NCBI GenBank assembly: GCA_003049485.1
Contig: PYST01000020.1
Location: forward strand, 1 to 64,000
Length of the DNA: 64,000 bases
Reading direction: 5' to 3'
Origin: Ophioceras dolichostomum
Lineage: Eukaryota; Ascomycota; Sordariomycetes; Magnaporthales; Ophioceraceae
Shown here piece after piece: positions 46,813 through 56,711 of this stretch (its first letter is position 1; every line of letters starts with the position of its first letter). Position numbers and translations under genes: made by a program. The notes beneath the pieces are model-generated. The model saw only the letters and a list, made by a program, of their open reading frames with translations. It was not told where the DNA came from and made no database searches.

Positions 46813-47717
46813 TCAACCGACGGTGCTGGCCCGATCGTATTCGAGCAGTACGATGGCTAAAGCCCAGTGAGAGATTTCGGTGAGAACACGCCAGTTATGT
46901 TTTGGCCGTGTAATCGTCACTGCCGAGTTCTCAACTTTGGTGCAGCCGCCCTCGCCACCCTTGATGCCACCTTGCTCATCCTCACCCCCATCCTCGTCGC
47001 CCTCGTCCTTGTAGTTGGCTGCTAGTGGGCATTTGCACAGAGGCGGCTGCACGGGTTCGCTCCAGAATCGTCCCGGATACCACTCATTCTCTAACGCGAT
47101 GGATTCGAGATTGGGAAACAGCGTTAGAAACCTGCCATGGCCTCGAGATCCTCCGAGTCAGTGACAGCTTGGTTTGGGATTGCCAGGTTCCGGATGCTTT
47201 CGAAGGGGGTTGGAGGCGCCCACAGCGGCGCAGAGCACCCGTCATCGGCCTCCGACGCCCGGAAAGCGCGTCCGGAAGTGACCTGAATCGACACAAAATC
47301 GCGACTGGCGTTGTAGCGTACGAGCGCCGGCAGGCCTTTGGGGAGTATTATCTTGATGAGATCGGGCTCCAAGGGTGTGAGAAGGGCTCTCGATTCCGCG
47401 CAAGTGGCCAGAAGCGCCCGGTTTTGCGCCGTAGCAAGAGCTAGGGCAAGTGGTTCTCGTTGTGTGGGGTTGCACCTACATTGTCCGTATTTATTCGGCA
47501 AACGAGGTCGGAATCTGACACCATCTTTTACATGACATAGCTCGATGGAGAAGTATTTAGGCTCCAAGTTGAAGTTGAGTCGCCATATCTCAGTGCGGAT
47601 CTCGGGTGGCAGTGACCGGAGCAGATGGAAGGACTCCTGCAGAGGGGCACCAGGTCGAACAGAGGCCGGGAGATGGGCCACGGCACTGATACCGGTCGCT
47701 GGAGTGGGCATTTCCAT
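46813..47717 (-). pseudogene. 2EXR-domain protein gene split by an apparent one-base deletion
   Basis: The minus-strand frame from ATG 47717 encodes ESFHLLRSLPPEIRTEIWRL, the F-box-like 2EXR motif, and RALLATCAESRALL. It runs to ...EDLEAMAGF and a TAA at 47126-47124. Shifting frame by one base near 47131-47136 turns GCAGG into GC-AGG, and the reading continues as RFLTLFPNLESIALENEWYPGRFW and on to a TGA at 46813. Together they make a complete family-like protein of about 300 aa with an acidic Gly/Glu-rich loop (DEGDEDGGEDEQ). No intron fits the junction. Either the gene is a recent pseudogene or the base is a sequencing/assembly error. 2EXR proteins are fungal-specific, highly expanded and of unknown function. 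Confidence 0.8.
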
Positions 47718-48228
47718 CTTGGTGGTCCCAGAGGCCCCGTCCGGGCCGGTGTGGGATAGGCTTAGGGGACCTACACCGACCTCGTTGCCATGAAACTGAT
47801 TCAGTAAAGATTTCTTTGGGAGATCAGAGGTTCCTGCTTGATTATAGCTAAGAAGGAAAAATGCAAGAGAGGGAGAAGACACGGAGGGAGGAGAATGGGA
47901 GAGGGAAGGGAACTAACAAACACACACACCAAAATTACCCAACCCAAAAACACTGGACTCCAACAATTGCCGGTCCGTTGTCGGGCCGTCAAGCCACCAG
48001 ACAGCAGCCAAAGCACCTGACAAAACATCGACCCCACCTTTCGCCCAGACAAGCCAACCAGGAACTCCCAAGGTCTCAAGGCTTCTTTCTCCCAACACAT
48101 ATAGGTGTACAGGGATGATACTAATTCAGAACAAACAGTACCTTGGTACTTAATCGAATCGCTGCTCCTTATATGCTGCGCCTGCGCGCCCTTCTCTACT
48201 GCACCCGTAATCGGCCCCCAGCAGCGAC
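47718..48228. other. Divergent intergenic region
   Basis: Shared upstream region of the 2EXR gene (minus) and the RGG-protein gene (plus). The minus frame stays open upstream of 47717 but has no ATG. It is A/G-rich at 47848-47920; no distinct promoter element is recognised. Confidence 0.5.
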
Positions 48229-49671
48229 ATGGACGACCAGTTTAACGGAAGAACCGACGATGATCTTTTTCTGGACGACTTCGAGCCCATCGCGGACCCA
48301 GTCGCAACCCCTACGGCGCCGGCCATCCCTCCCGCAGAGCCGCAGCAGCCTCAACAGACGCCATCGGGACGCGTAAGTCAAGGAGGAAAGGGGGCTCGAG
48401 GAGGAGGTAAAGGGAAACCTGCCTCCAAATCCTCGACTCCCTCCCAAGCCCCAAATTCCGCCCAACCCCGCGGCCAGCTCGCCCTGTCCCGTCATGCTCC
48501 CGCTCCCTCGCGGCCCCCACGCCAGGGGCGGCCAGGACCAAGTGGCGACAACCGTAGAGATGCCGCTCCGGGCACGAAGAGCACTGCCGATAGTGGCGAC
48601 GCCGCCGCCGCCTCTGGAGCCAGCGGGGGTGCTGCGGATCCTCCTCCCGTGAACCCACCGTCCTCCGACGACACCAAGTCCACGACCCCCACCACTGCCG
48701 CCGCGGCCACGGGCGGTGCCGGTGCCACGCCAGCGATAGCAACAGCCGGCGCCGCCCCTACCACCGCCACAACCACCGCCCCAGCAAAGACCGCCTCCGC
48801 GTCAGTCTCGTCCGAAGCGCGCCTCAAGTCCGGCGCCAACCCTCGCACGAAGCCGACAGAGGAAGAGCTGACGGCCAAGATGGCTGCGATGGCGATAGCG
48901 GCCGAGGAGAAAATGCGCAAGCACGCGCAGGCGCAGCGCGACGAGCGCGACCACGACGAAGCCGTGGCTCGCAGCGCCGCCGAGGCCGCGCGCCGCCGGG
49001 CGGCCGAGCAGGAGAGGCGCAAGCGCGAGAGCGAGGACCGCCGGCGCCTGGACGACGAGCGCGCCCGCAACCGCGAGCGCAAGCTCGCGGCCATGAACCA
49101 CAAGGAGGGCAGGTGGGAGCAGGAGGACCCGCAGCAGGACAACCGGGCTTCGGCCCGCTTCTCTGGCGCGCACGGCGGCGTGCGCGGCGCCAGACGGGGC
49201 GGGCTGGAGGGCAGCCGGTTCGCTACCACCAACACCACCACCATCGGCGGCGGCAGCGCTGACGGAGCGGCGGCGGCAGCGGAGGAGAACGACGCTGAAC
49301 AGCGTGGTCAGTTCGGCGGTAGGGGTAGGGGAGGAGGTCGTGGCCGGGGTGGTGGTGGTGGTCGTGGAGGTGCCGGCGGCGAACGCGGCGGGCGTGGTGG
49401 CGGAGGCGGAGGCGGGCCCCGTAATAACGGGCGGCAGCCAGAGCTGGCGATCGACAGCACGGCTGAGTTCCCGCCGCTGTCGGCCAAGTCGCCATCAACC
49501 TCAACCACCACCAACCCGCCGAATCCCAGCCCGGTCGACACGACTAAGAAGAGCGACACGCCTACCAAGATGTTCTCGCCGATGCTTTCGCCGAGTGCTC
49601 GCTGGGACGACGAGGTCGAGGCAGAGTCGGAGAGGGCCCAAGCTGCTGCGGAGGCCGCGAAGGATTCGTAG
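48229..49671 (+). CDS. RGG-box, coiled-coil protein (likely RNA-binding), 480 aa
   Basis: Intronless. The N-terminus is acidic (DDDLFLDDFEPIAD). Residues about 40-200 are a disordered Pro/Ser/Ala/Thr-rich region with early basic Gly-Arg-Lys patches. Residues about 211-290 form a highly charged helical stretch (EEELTAKMAAMAIAAEEKMRK through RRRLDDERARNRERK). An RGG/GRG-rich box lies at about 360-405, followed by AEFPPLS, a motif seen in several RNA-associated proteins. RGG boxes bind RNA and are arginine-methylated, so a cytoplasmic or nuclear mRNP role is inferred. I do not recognise a specific orthologue. It is convergent with the LUC7 gene, whose product is also RGG/Gly-rich. Confidence 0.75.
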   Translation: MDDQFNGRTDDDLFLDDFEPIADPVATPTAPAIPPAEPQQPQQTPSGRVSQGGKGARGGGKGKPASKSSTPSQAPNSAQPRGQLALSRHAPAPSRPPRQGRPGPSGDNRRDAAPGTKSTADSGDAAAASGASGGAADPPPVNPPSSDDTKSTTPTTAAAATGGAGATPAIATAGAAPTTATTTAPAKTASASVSSEARLKSGANPRTKPTEEELTAKMAAMAIAAEEKMRKHAQAQRDERDHDEAVARSAAEAARRRAAEQERRKRESEDRRRLDDERARNRERKLAAMNHKEGRWEQEDPQQDNRASARFSGAHGGVRGARRGGLEGSRFATTNTTTIGGGSADGAAAAAEENDAEQRGQFGGRGRGGGRGRGGGGGRGGAGGERGGRGGGGGGGPRNNGRQPELAIDSTAEFPPLSAKSPSTSTTTNPPNPSPVDTTKKSDTPTKMFSPMLSPSARWDDEVEAESERAQAAAEAAKDS

Positions 49672-50125
49672 CCTTGATTTCTCTAGGGGGGCGTCTCTCC
49701 GGCGGCTACCTCATCGCCTCAGGTACCCTTCCTATCTCAGCACATTTGTTTGGACGGACACTTTCTACTATCCACATCCCTACGCAGTTGGCGGTGGCCT
49801 TGGACACTCGCACCACGTTATTAAAAGCGTTTTGATTATATCGGCTTTAAAACACAAAAGCAATTTGACTATGAATAGATCCCCAAAAGCGAGGAGTATG
49901 TATGTATGTTATACGCCAGCTCCAAGCCGAGCTTTTTGCACTACCCAAGCGAAGAAATGGTATCAAAGCCACCATCGTTTCCAGAACGCCTTTCCCCCGT
50001 CTGTACGTAATCATTCTCCCCAACGCCAGTTCAGCGGGCAAAAAAAAGCTATGCGCATGCACCTAGACGACTCTTTCCGGTGACGAGCCGCGGAGGCAAG
50101 AGACAGATATTCACCCATCGTGCAA
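49672..50125. other. Convergent intergenic region
   Basis: 3' flanks of the RGG-protein gene and of LUC7. No additional gene is seen. Confidence 0.65.
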
Positions 50126-51306
50126 CTACCACCTCCTGAACCCGCGCCCACCGGCCCGACCACCTCCTCCGCCGCCACCACTCCTCGGACCCCTCCCTCC
50201 CCTCCACCCACCATCTCCATACCCGCCAGGCCCCGACGGCGGACCATCATCATCCCCTCCGCCACCACGACCATGACCATGATGATCCAGCCCGCCACCA
50301 CCACCGCCACCACCACCCATCCTCCCGCCTCCACCTCCACCACCACCACCACCATGCCCCCTCATCCGCATCTCTCTCGGGAACGCATCGTACGTCTTGC
50401 GCATCTGCGCGTACCCCAAATGCATCTTCCCGTAGAAGTGGTCCGCCAGCCTGCGGTCGTTGTCCAGACGCGACAGGTACGCGCCGCAGACGTCGCACAC
50501 CTGCAGCTTCTGGTGGCCCGAGGGGCCGGACGTGTCCGACAGCGCCTTAAGCTCCTTCTCGCGCTCGGCCTTTGCCGTCTGGTTGGAGCGCACGCGCACG
50601 TACTCATCCAGCGCGGCCGCGACCTGGCCCGACTCGCCCAGGATCTCTACCTCGAGCATGCCGTATGTGATGGATGATTGGAGGTCGGAGATTGATTTGA
50701 GCTATATAGTGCGGGAGGAGGCAGGGCCCGAAGAGGGTGTGATGTCAGCACAGGTGTGAACAAATGGGGGAGGGGGCACTAGATAGGAAGCTTCGGAGCA
50801 GCGCGGTAACCAAGACAAAACATACCAAGACATTCGTCTGCCGGATCTCATCGGGCGTCTTCTCCAACCTACGCTGAGCCGCGTCGATGCGCCGGTTGCA
50901 CTCGTCGATGTACTTCTGCAGGTCGCGCATGTAGTCGTAGTCGAACCCGTACTTGGCCCTCTCCTTCTCGCCCATCCCCTCCCACTCGGCCTTGAGCGCC
51001 TCCGAGTGCACCTTGGGGCACTGGCCCAGGTCCTGCTTCGTGTTGGTGAACAAATCGTGCGGGCAGGTGCCAGCGATGTAGGACCGGCAGACCTTTGGGT
51101 CGGTGAGGGACAGCTGGGCGGAGCGCGAGGCGATGCCGCCGCCCATCAGTTGTTCTGCGATGCCATCGCGAAGGGACGCGTGTTAGCTACTACCCAGGTC
51201 TTCTAGTCTACCTGACCTAGGTCCCTATTCCCCAACTCGCATTGGGTCAAATCGGGTACGGCGGGGTTGTGGACTTGCCTAAAAGCTTCCTCTGTTCGGC
51301 CGCCAT
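50126..51306 (-). CDS. LUC7: Luc7-family U1 snRNP protein, 310 aa, three exons
   Basis: Component of the U1 snRNP that helps 5' splice-site recognition. Exons: 51306-51279, 51154-50826, 50701-50126. Intron 1 has a GC donor (TTAG|GCAAGT) and an AG acceptor, a rare but known GC-AG type; intron 2 is GT-AG. The N-terminus MAAEQRKLLEQLMG, the CCCH finger (CRSYIAGTCPHDLF...GQCPKVH), the YDYMRDLQKYIDECNRRI helix and the second finger (CDVCGAYLSRLDNDRRLADHFYGKMHLGY) are all typical of Luc7. The tail (about 235-310) is strongly Gly/Arg-rich (RGG/GGRG), replacing the RS-rich tail of animal homologues. It is 340 bp from the divergent Gpi16 gene. Intact. Confidence 0.95.
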
Positions 51307-51646
51307 CTTGTGTCGCGTATGGCTGGATCGCGATAAAACGAGCGACGGCAAGTTGTCGCTATCGAATTTTTGAAGCTCCAGCAGCTTCACGCCTTCGAGA
51401 TGGATGTCCTGAAAGTGGGTCCCATCTGGTCGGCGAACCAGTCGGGAGCCAATCACGCTTCCCCCACAGTGGGTCTTCCTACATCCCTGTCAACTGCTTC
51501 GTTGACCTTTTCCCAACTCCCAAAATTTCAGGTCACTGTCAGCAAGCAAGGCCGGCAATCCTCACGTCGAGGGGCGGTTCCTCCATTTCTTCCCACAATC
51601 ACAGCAGTGCGGAAGAAAAGTCCCCAATGGATGGGACAAGACGACG
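51307..51646. other. Divergent promoter region of LUC7 and GPI16
   Basis: About 340 bp between the two start codons; no distinct TATA box is seen, as usual for housekeeping genes. Confidence 0.6.
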
Positions 51647-53990
51647 ATGCGCTCATTTCTTAATTTCTTCTTCTCCTTCCTCTTCTTGATACCCTCCTCA
51701 TACGTCCATCTCCTCGCCTTTGCCAAAGCAGCTTCTTCAGCTTCTGCTTCTTCTCCAACAGAGGCAACAGCAACAACCCCTGAATATTACGAGCAGCTCG
51801 TGCTCCGCCCACTACCCCTTTCCGCCCTCCTCGCCAGCTTCAACTTCCGCTCCAACGCCAGCCTCGCCGACTTCGAATCCCACAACTTCCGCCTGTTCCC
51901 GCGGTCGCTCGCACAGATCTTGCAGTATGCCGGCACGAGGGAGCTGCACCTGAGGTTCGGCCTCGGCAGGTGGGACGCCGAAAGTTGGGGGGCCCGGCCG
52001 TGGGACGGCGCACGGGAGGGCGGGACGGGAGTTGAGTTGTGGGCGTGGCTTGAGGCGGAATCGGATGAGGAGTATGTTTGCTTGTCCAACCAGCAGCAAG
52101 CAGCTCGTTCCCCTAGTCTCGTGCCTTCTCTCGTTGGAAGCCTTGTGGTGCTGTACTGACTTTATGATCACCTGTCCAGGGCCGACCACAAATGGCTGAC
52201 TCTCACGAATGCGCTGTCTGGGCTCTTCTGCGCCTCGCTAAACTTCATCGACGGAACCCGCACGACGCGACCAGTCATGTCCTTCCAGCCCGAGGGCAAC
52301 CACCCCAACACCACTGCGGCGAACATGCATCTCCTGTACGGGACGCTCCCACGAGAAGTCGTCTGCACAGAGAACCTCACCCCGTTCCTCAAGTTGCTGC
52401 CATGCAAGGGCAAGGCGGGCATTGCGTCGCTCCTGGACGGCCACAAGCTGTTCGACTCGTCCTGGCAGAGCATGGCTATCGACATCCGACCTGTCTGTCC
52501 GGAAGATGGCGGAGAGTGCGTCCTGCAGATCGAGCAGACCATCGACATGGTCCTCGACATTGAAAGGTCAAAGCGACCTAGGGGTCAGTGCAAGCCGATC
52601 TTGGCTACGAAACTCCGTATATCATTCCCTTTTCTCCTGCTCTGCCGTAGCTAACCTTCCCTCCCATTTACGTCTCGGTCCAGACAATCCAATCCCCCGT
52701 CCTCCACCCGGCCACGAGCTGAAATGCGACGAAACGAAAGACTACCACGACCACGAAACCTGCTTCCCCCTCGCGTACGGCGCGTCTCAGGACTGGTCCG
52801 TCTCCCAAATTTTTGGCAAGCCCATGAAGGGCATCTGCCCGCTCTCCGGCCCCGACGTACCCCCCGTATGCATCCAAGTGCCCAACAGCCGCACCATCTT
52901 CACCTCCGGCGGCGCGCGCGAGATCAAGAACCCTGACGGCCGGTCGCGGTGCTTCAAGATCGACTCCGAGGCGGACCACTTCGAGCTCGTCCTGCCCGAG
53001 CTCCCCAAACCGGAAGCGCCCGCCTCTTCCACAGAAGGCGAAGTCGACCCCGCCATCGCCTCCCCAATAGCCTCATCTTCTTCTTCCTCTGTCGAAGCCG
53101 CCGCCGACAACACAGAAGCGTCCTTCGAGCTCCGCGGCCTCCTCAAGCCCGACGCTCCCGCCTTGTACGCCGAGCGCAGCTTCACCGGCCACGGCGCCGA
53201 GCGGGGCGGCGTGCAGACGATCCTCACGAACCCTTCCCCGGACAAAGAGGTCGAGTTCGTCTACATGGAGAGCCTCCCTTGGTTCATGCGCATATACCTG
53301 CATACCTTGTCGGCGCGCATCGACGATGGCGGTAGCGGTAGCGGCGGTAGTGGCCAAGCGCACATCACCACCACCACCACCAACTCCCCCCAATTATCCA
53401 CCAGGGACATCGTCCGCGAGATCTACTACCGGCCCGCGCTCGACCGCGCGCGCGGCTCGCAGCTCGAGCTGCGCGTGCGCGTCCCGCCCGCGTCGACCGT
53501 GTTTCTGTCTTACGACTTCGAGAAGTCCATCCTGCGGTACACGGAATACCCACCCGACGCGAACAGGGGGTTCGACGTCGCCGCTGCTGTCATCACTCTA
53601 CTCGACGCCAGCTCTTCGTCTCCATCGTCAGAAAGAGTCAGAGCCAGACCGAGCAGCAGTCTGCGCACGACGTCCCTCCTCCTCAGCCTGCCGACGCCGG
53701 ACTTCAGCATGCCGTACAACGTCATCATCTTCACGTCCACGGCCATCGCGCTCGCGTTCGGGGGCATGTTCAACATCCTCGTGAGGCGGTTCGTCGCTGC
53801 GGACGAGGGGCCTGAGGTCAGCGTCAAGGCCGTGTTGGGGAGGATTCAGGAAAAATTGCAGGAGAGGTTTAAGGGATCTGCGGCCGCGAAGACGGCGGAT
53901 GAGAAGGTTAGGAGTGTTGGTGGGGGGAGGTGGACTGTTTGGTCGGGTGCGGGGGCGGGGACAGGGACGGGAGGAAAGGCTGTTGAGTGA
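51647..53990 (+). CDS. GPI16: GPI transamidase subunit Gpi16/PIG-T, 711 aa, three exons
   Basis: ER-membrane subunit of the complex that attaches GPI anchors to proteins. Exons: 51647-52071, 52180-52583, 52684-53990; GT-AG, in frame. The signal peptide (1-25) is followed by EYYEQLVLRPLPLSALLASFNF. Then come LTNALSGLFCASLNFID, LYGTLPREVVCTENLTPFLKLLPCKGKAGIASLL, a conserved Cys-rich segment and YMESLPWFMRIYLHTL, all hallmarks of the family. A transmembrane helix (about 618-645) precedes a short cytosolic tail. It is longer than yeast Gpi16 because of Ser/Glu-rich inserts (about 370-400), a Gly/Ser/Thr loop (about 490-510) and a Gly-rich C-terminus. Essential housekeeping function is expected. 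Confidence 0.95.
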
Positions 53991-54410
53991 TGATGAGAAA
54001 TGAGTTTTTCAATGTATTTGTCTAGCTCGTGCTTGGAACGAGGGTGTTGTTTGGGACGTGGGGTTACAAAAGGAAAAGTCGAAAATAGAACATGGGGATA
54101 TCTCAGTTTTGGGTTGATAAAGCAGGTAACAACCTACCTAGGCTGCTAGCAATATGGCTTATGTGATGTAGCTATCCAGTCAGTGGGTGAGTCGGCATAA
54201 AGGATGGGAAATAGCATTCGGTATGGAGTCATTGGTACCGACGGTGGTGGCACTATCTTTCGTATCAAAACATCTACGCATCCCGGACCTATCATCTGCT
54301 TACTCCTTGCTTGGCTCTCCGACTCATCAGCCTTTGGTGTATACCACTTGGCCCAGCTACGTCCTGCAAGTCTCCTATCTGAGCGTTCCACTCCCTTCCC
54401 TTGCTCCCCA
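53991..54410. other. Convergent intergenic region
   Basis: 3' ends of GPI16 and the BTB gene. No gene is seen. Confidence 0.65.
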
Positions 54411-55721
54411 TTACTGTCGACCACCACCACCACTACCACAACCGCCACCAAACGTCTCCCTCTCCTCCTCAAACCACCGCTCCTTCATCTCCCTATCCAC
54501 CACCCCATGTTCTCTTACCCCCCTCCCCCTCCCCCTCCAGCTCCCCTCCCGGAACAGCTTCGCCTGTATCTCAGCCACGTACCGGAGCACGCCCACCGCG
54601 AAGTCCGGAAACTCCCTCATCACGCGCACCATGCACCGCCGAAGCCGCACGTCGTAGGGGTAGTCGATGGCCACGATGCGGCAGATCGTCTCGCGGACTT
54701 CCTCCGTCATCGTTGCACATCCTGATGAGCTTGTTGCGAGGGCGTAGATGTCGGCGATGAGGGTGGCCCAGCCTTGGAGGATCTGCTGCCGCTGCTGCGC
54801 TGCGGAGGGGGAGTCGATGCTCAATGTCGATGTCGATGTCAACGTGGACGGATACGAGTTCTGGGAGGAGAGCGTCGTGAGGAAGAGCTCGTGCGCGAGG
54901 TGGGCGAAGACGCGTGCGGTCGAGGGGGATGTGAGGGTGTGGATGCCGAGGTTGGAGGCTGTGAAGTAGATTGCGAGGGAGACGCGGAGGTCGGTGAGGA
55001 GCTGCTGGGAGTTCTGGGATGTGGTGGTGGCGGCAGATTCTGTGGAAGGCTGGTGGTGGTGATGACGATGGGCGAGGCTTGGGCTGGTGGTGGCGGTCGC
55101 GCCGCCGCCGGAGGTACTGGGGATGTTGATGGGTGCGGCGGCGCCTTCTTCGCAGGAGCCGGTGTAGAGGAACGAGACTATCTGGGCGAAGACCGTTGGG
55201 TCGACGTCTGAGCCGAGGTCGATTTGGTCTGTGAAGCCTTCTTGCTGTTTGTCGTAGCTCACGCACGCGAGTCCATAAGCGTCCGTCCATCAGTCAGTCA
55301 GTTGTTCCAGCAGTCAAGCGGGCAGTGTTTACTTCGAGATTCCACTCCACCCATGCCAGTCTTGGAACAACCATCAGTACCCACCTACCTCCCAGGTACC
55401 TATCTATCTTGCTACCCACCCGGTTTCCTGGCATACACATGTTGAACCCCTTCATCTCCGCGGCGGCAGGCCGGTACCGGTAGGCTGGCATGGAGGGGAA
55501 AAGGGAAGAGTCAAGATGGGAAGCTCCCCACTTACCCAAGAATGACTGCTACATATCTTGTCGAAAAACGGCGACTGCGGACAGACGATAGACTTGTGCA
55601 GGCCGAAGCGATGGCCGCCGCAGACGACGGTCAGGTCTGTAAAGGGCCCGTCCGGTTGGAGGCCCTTGACGGAGTAGAACAGGTTGATTCGCTCGCCCAT
55701 TTTGCGGAATATCGACGACAT
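54411..55721 (-). CDS. BTB/POZ-domain protein, about 339 aa, two exons
   Basis: Exon 1 (55721-55536) encodes GPFTDLTVVCGGHRFGLHKSIVCPQSPFFDKIC, the first half of a BTB fold. Exon 2 (55244-54411) continues QEGFTDQIDLGSDVDPTVFAQIVSFLYTGSC, the second half. The junction GTAAGT...CAG is in frame, but the intron is long (291 nt) and the joined loop SSHSWQEGF is longer than usual, so a different donor a few codons upstream is possible. After the BTB come a Thr/Ser/His-rich spacer and a helical region (LRVSLAIYFTASNLGIHTL, MVRVMREFPDFAVGVLRYVAEIQ). This layout is common in the many uncharacterised fungal BTB proteins. BTB domains dimerise and may bind cullin-3; the role here is unknown. The first ATG giving the domain is 55721. 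Confidence 0.82.
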
Positions 55722-56711
55722 CTGTCTATTGCCCCGCCGGTTTGAGGAGGAGAAGGAGGAGAAGGAGGAGGCCGACTTCCCCACTTGGATTATTGAAGAG
55801 ATACTAGGCTAAGGTCGTTGGAATGGGGGGAAGATTGGGGGTGGTGATGTTTGTTATTGATGAGCCGCGCAGGAAGATTTCACTCTGTATGTGAGTAGGT
55901 ACCTTGGGTATTTGCGACTTCGAAGGAGAGGTGCAAAAAAGATCGACAAGAGGCACCTAAGGTATGCGATCTCTGACGGAGGCATACGGTTAGAGGTGGC
56001 GTGCTTCCGGGGAGAGGCAGCGGACCTGGTTGTCTAGAGAACAGGACGTCAAATGTTCACTGAATAATTGAACATTTCTTCTGCATCAGTGACACAGCAA
56101 TATAAAGATGTAGATAAGAGAAGCATGTTGATCACACGACCTCTTAAGGCAGGTAGTGAGTCGGCTTCGAGATATGGTCGTCCGCGGCACATTCACAGTC
56201 TACGAGAGCAGACGCAAGTCACCTTGCCTACCTTCTTCATGACACACACACCTTCATCAAAAGGCACATGACAAGGACGGGAGAAGGAAGTAATCAAGCT
56301 GCCCCGAAATCCTCTTGCGTGTCTATTAGATAATTACCACCTTCGTGTTTTTGCCATCCGACGTCGGGAATCCCATCAAGCCGTCTATGAGGGAAAAGGG
56401 AGAAGAAAAGGAAAGCCAGACGATGACCATGCTGGGGACTAGTACCAATGCGCGCCCCGTTGTTAAACCCCAGTGAAATAATAGTTAATGGAAAAGGAAG
56501 TTAAGCAAAAGTAAAGCAAAAGTAAAGAAGAAGAAAGATGCGAGCGCCAGTTTCCCCTAACAGGTATCTCTGTGTGTATTCCAATCATTGTAGCCCAGTT
56601 GTATATGGTATGGTATCATCTTAATAAATGTTCATCCATCCATCCATCCCCCAGACAAACTCTCCCCGTCTACGTCCACACGACGTCTATCCCACCCCCA
56701 TCTCCTTGTCT
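55722..56711. other. Intergenic, no gene recognised
   Basis: Promoter of the BTB gene and 3' flank of the WSC gene. Small repeats: an AAAGCAAAAGT duplication near 56505-56526 and a CATC run at 56632-56650. Nothing else is seen. Confidence 0.6.
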
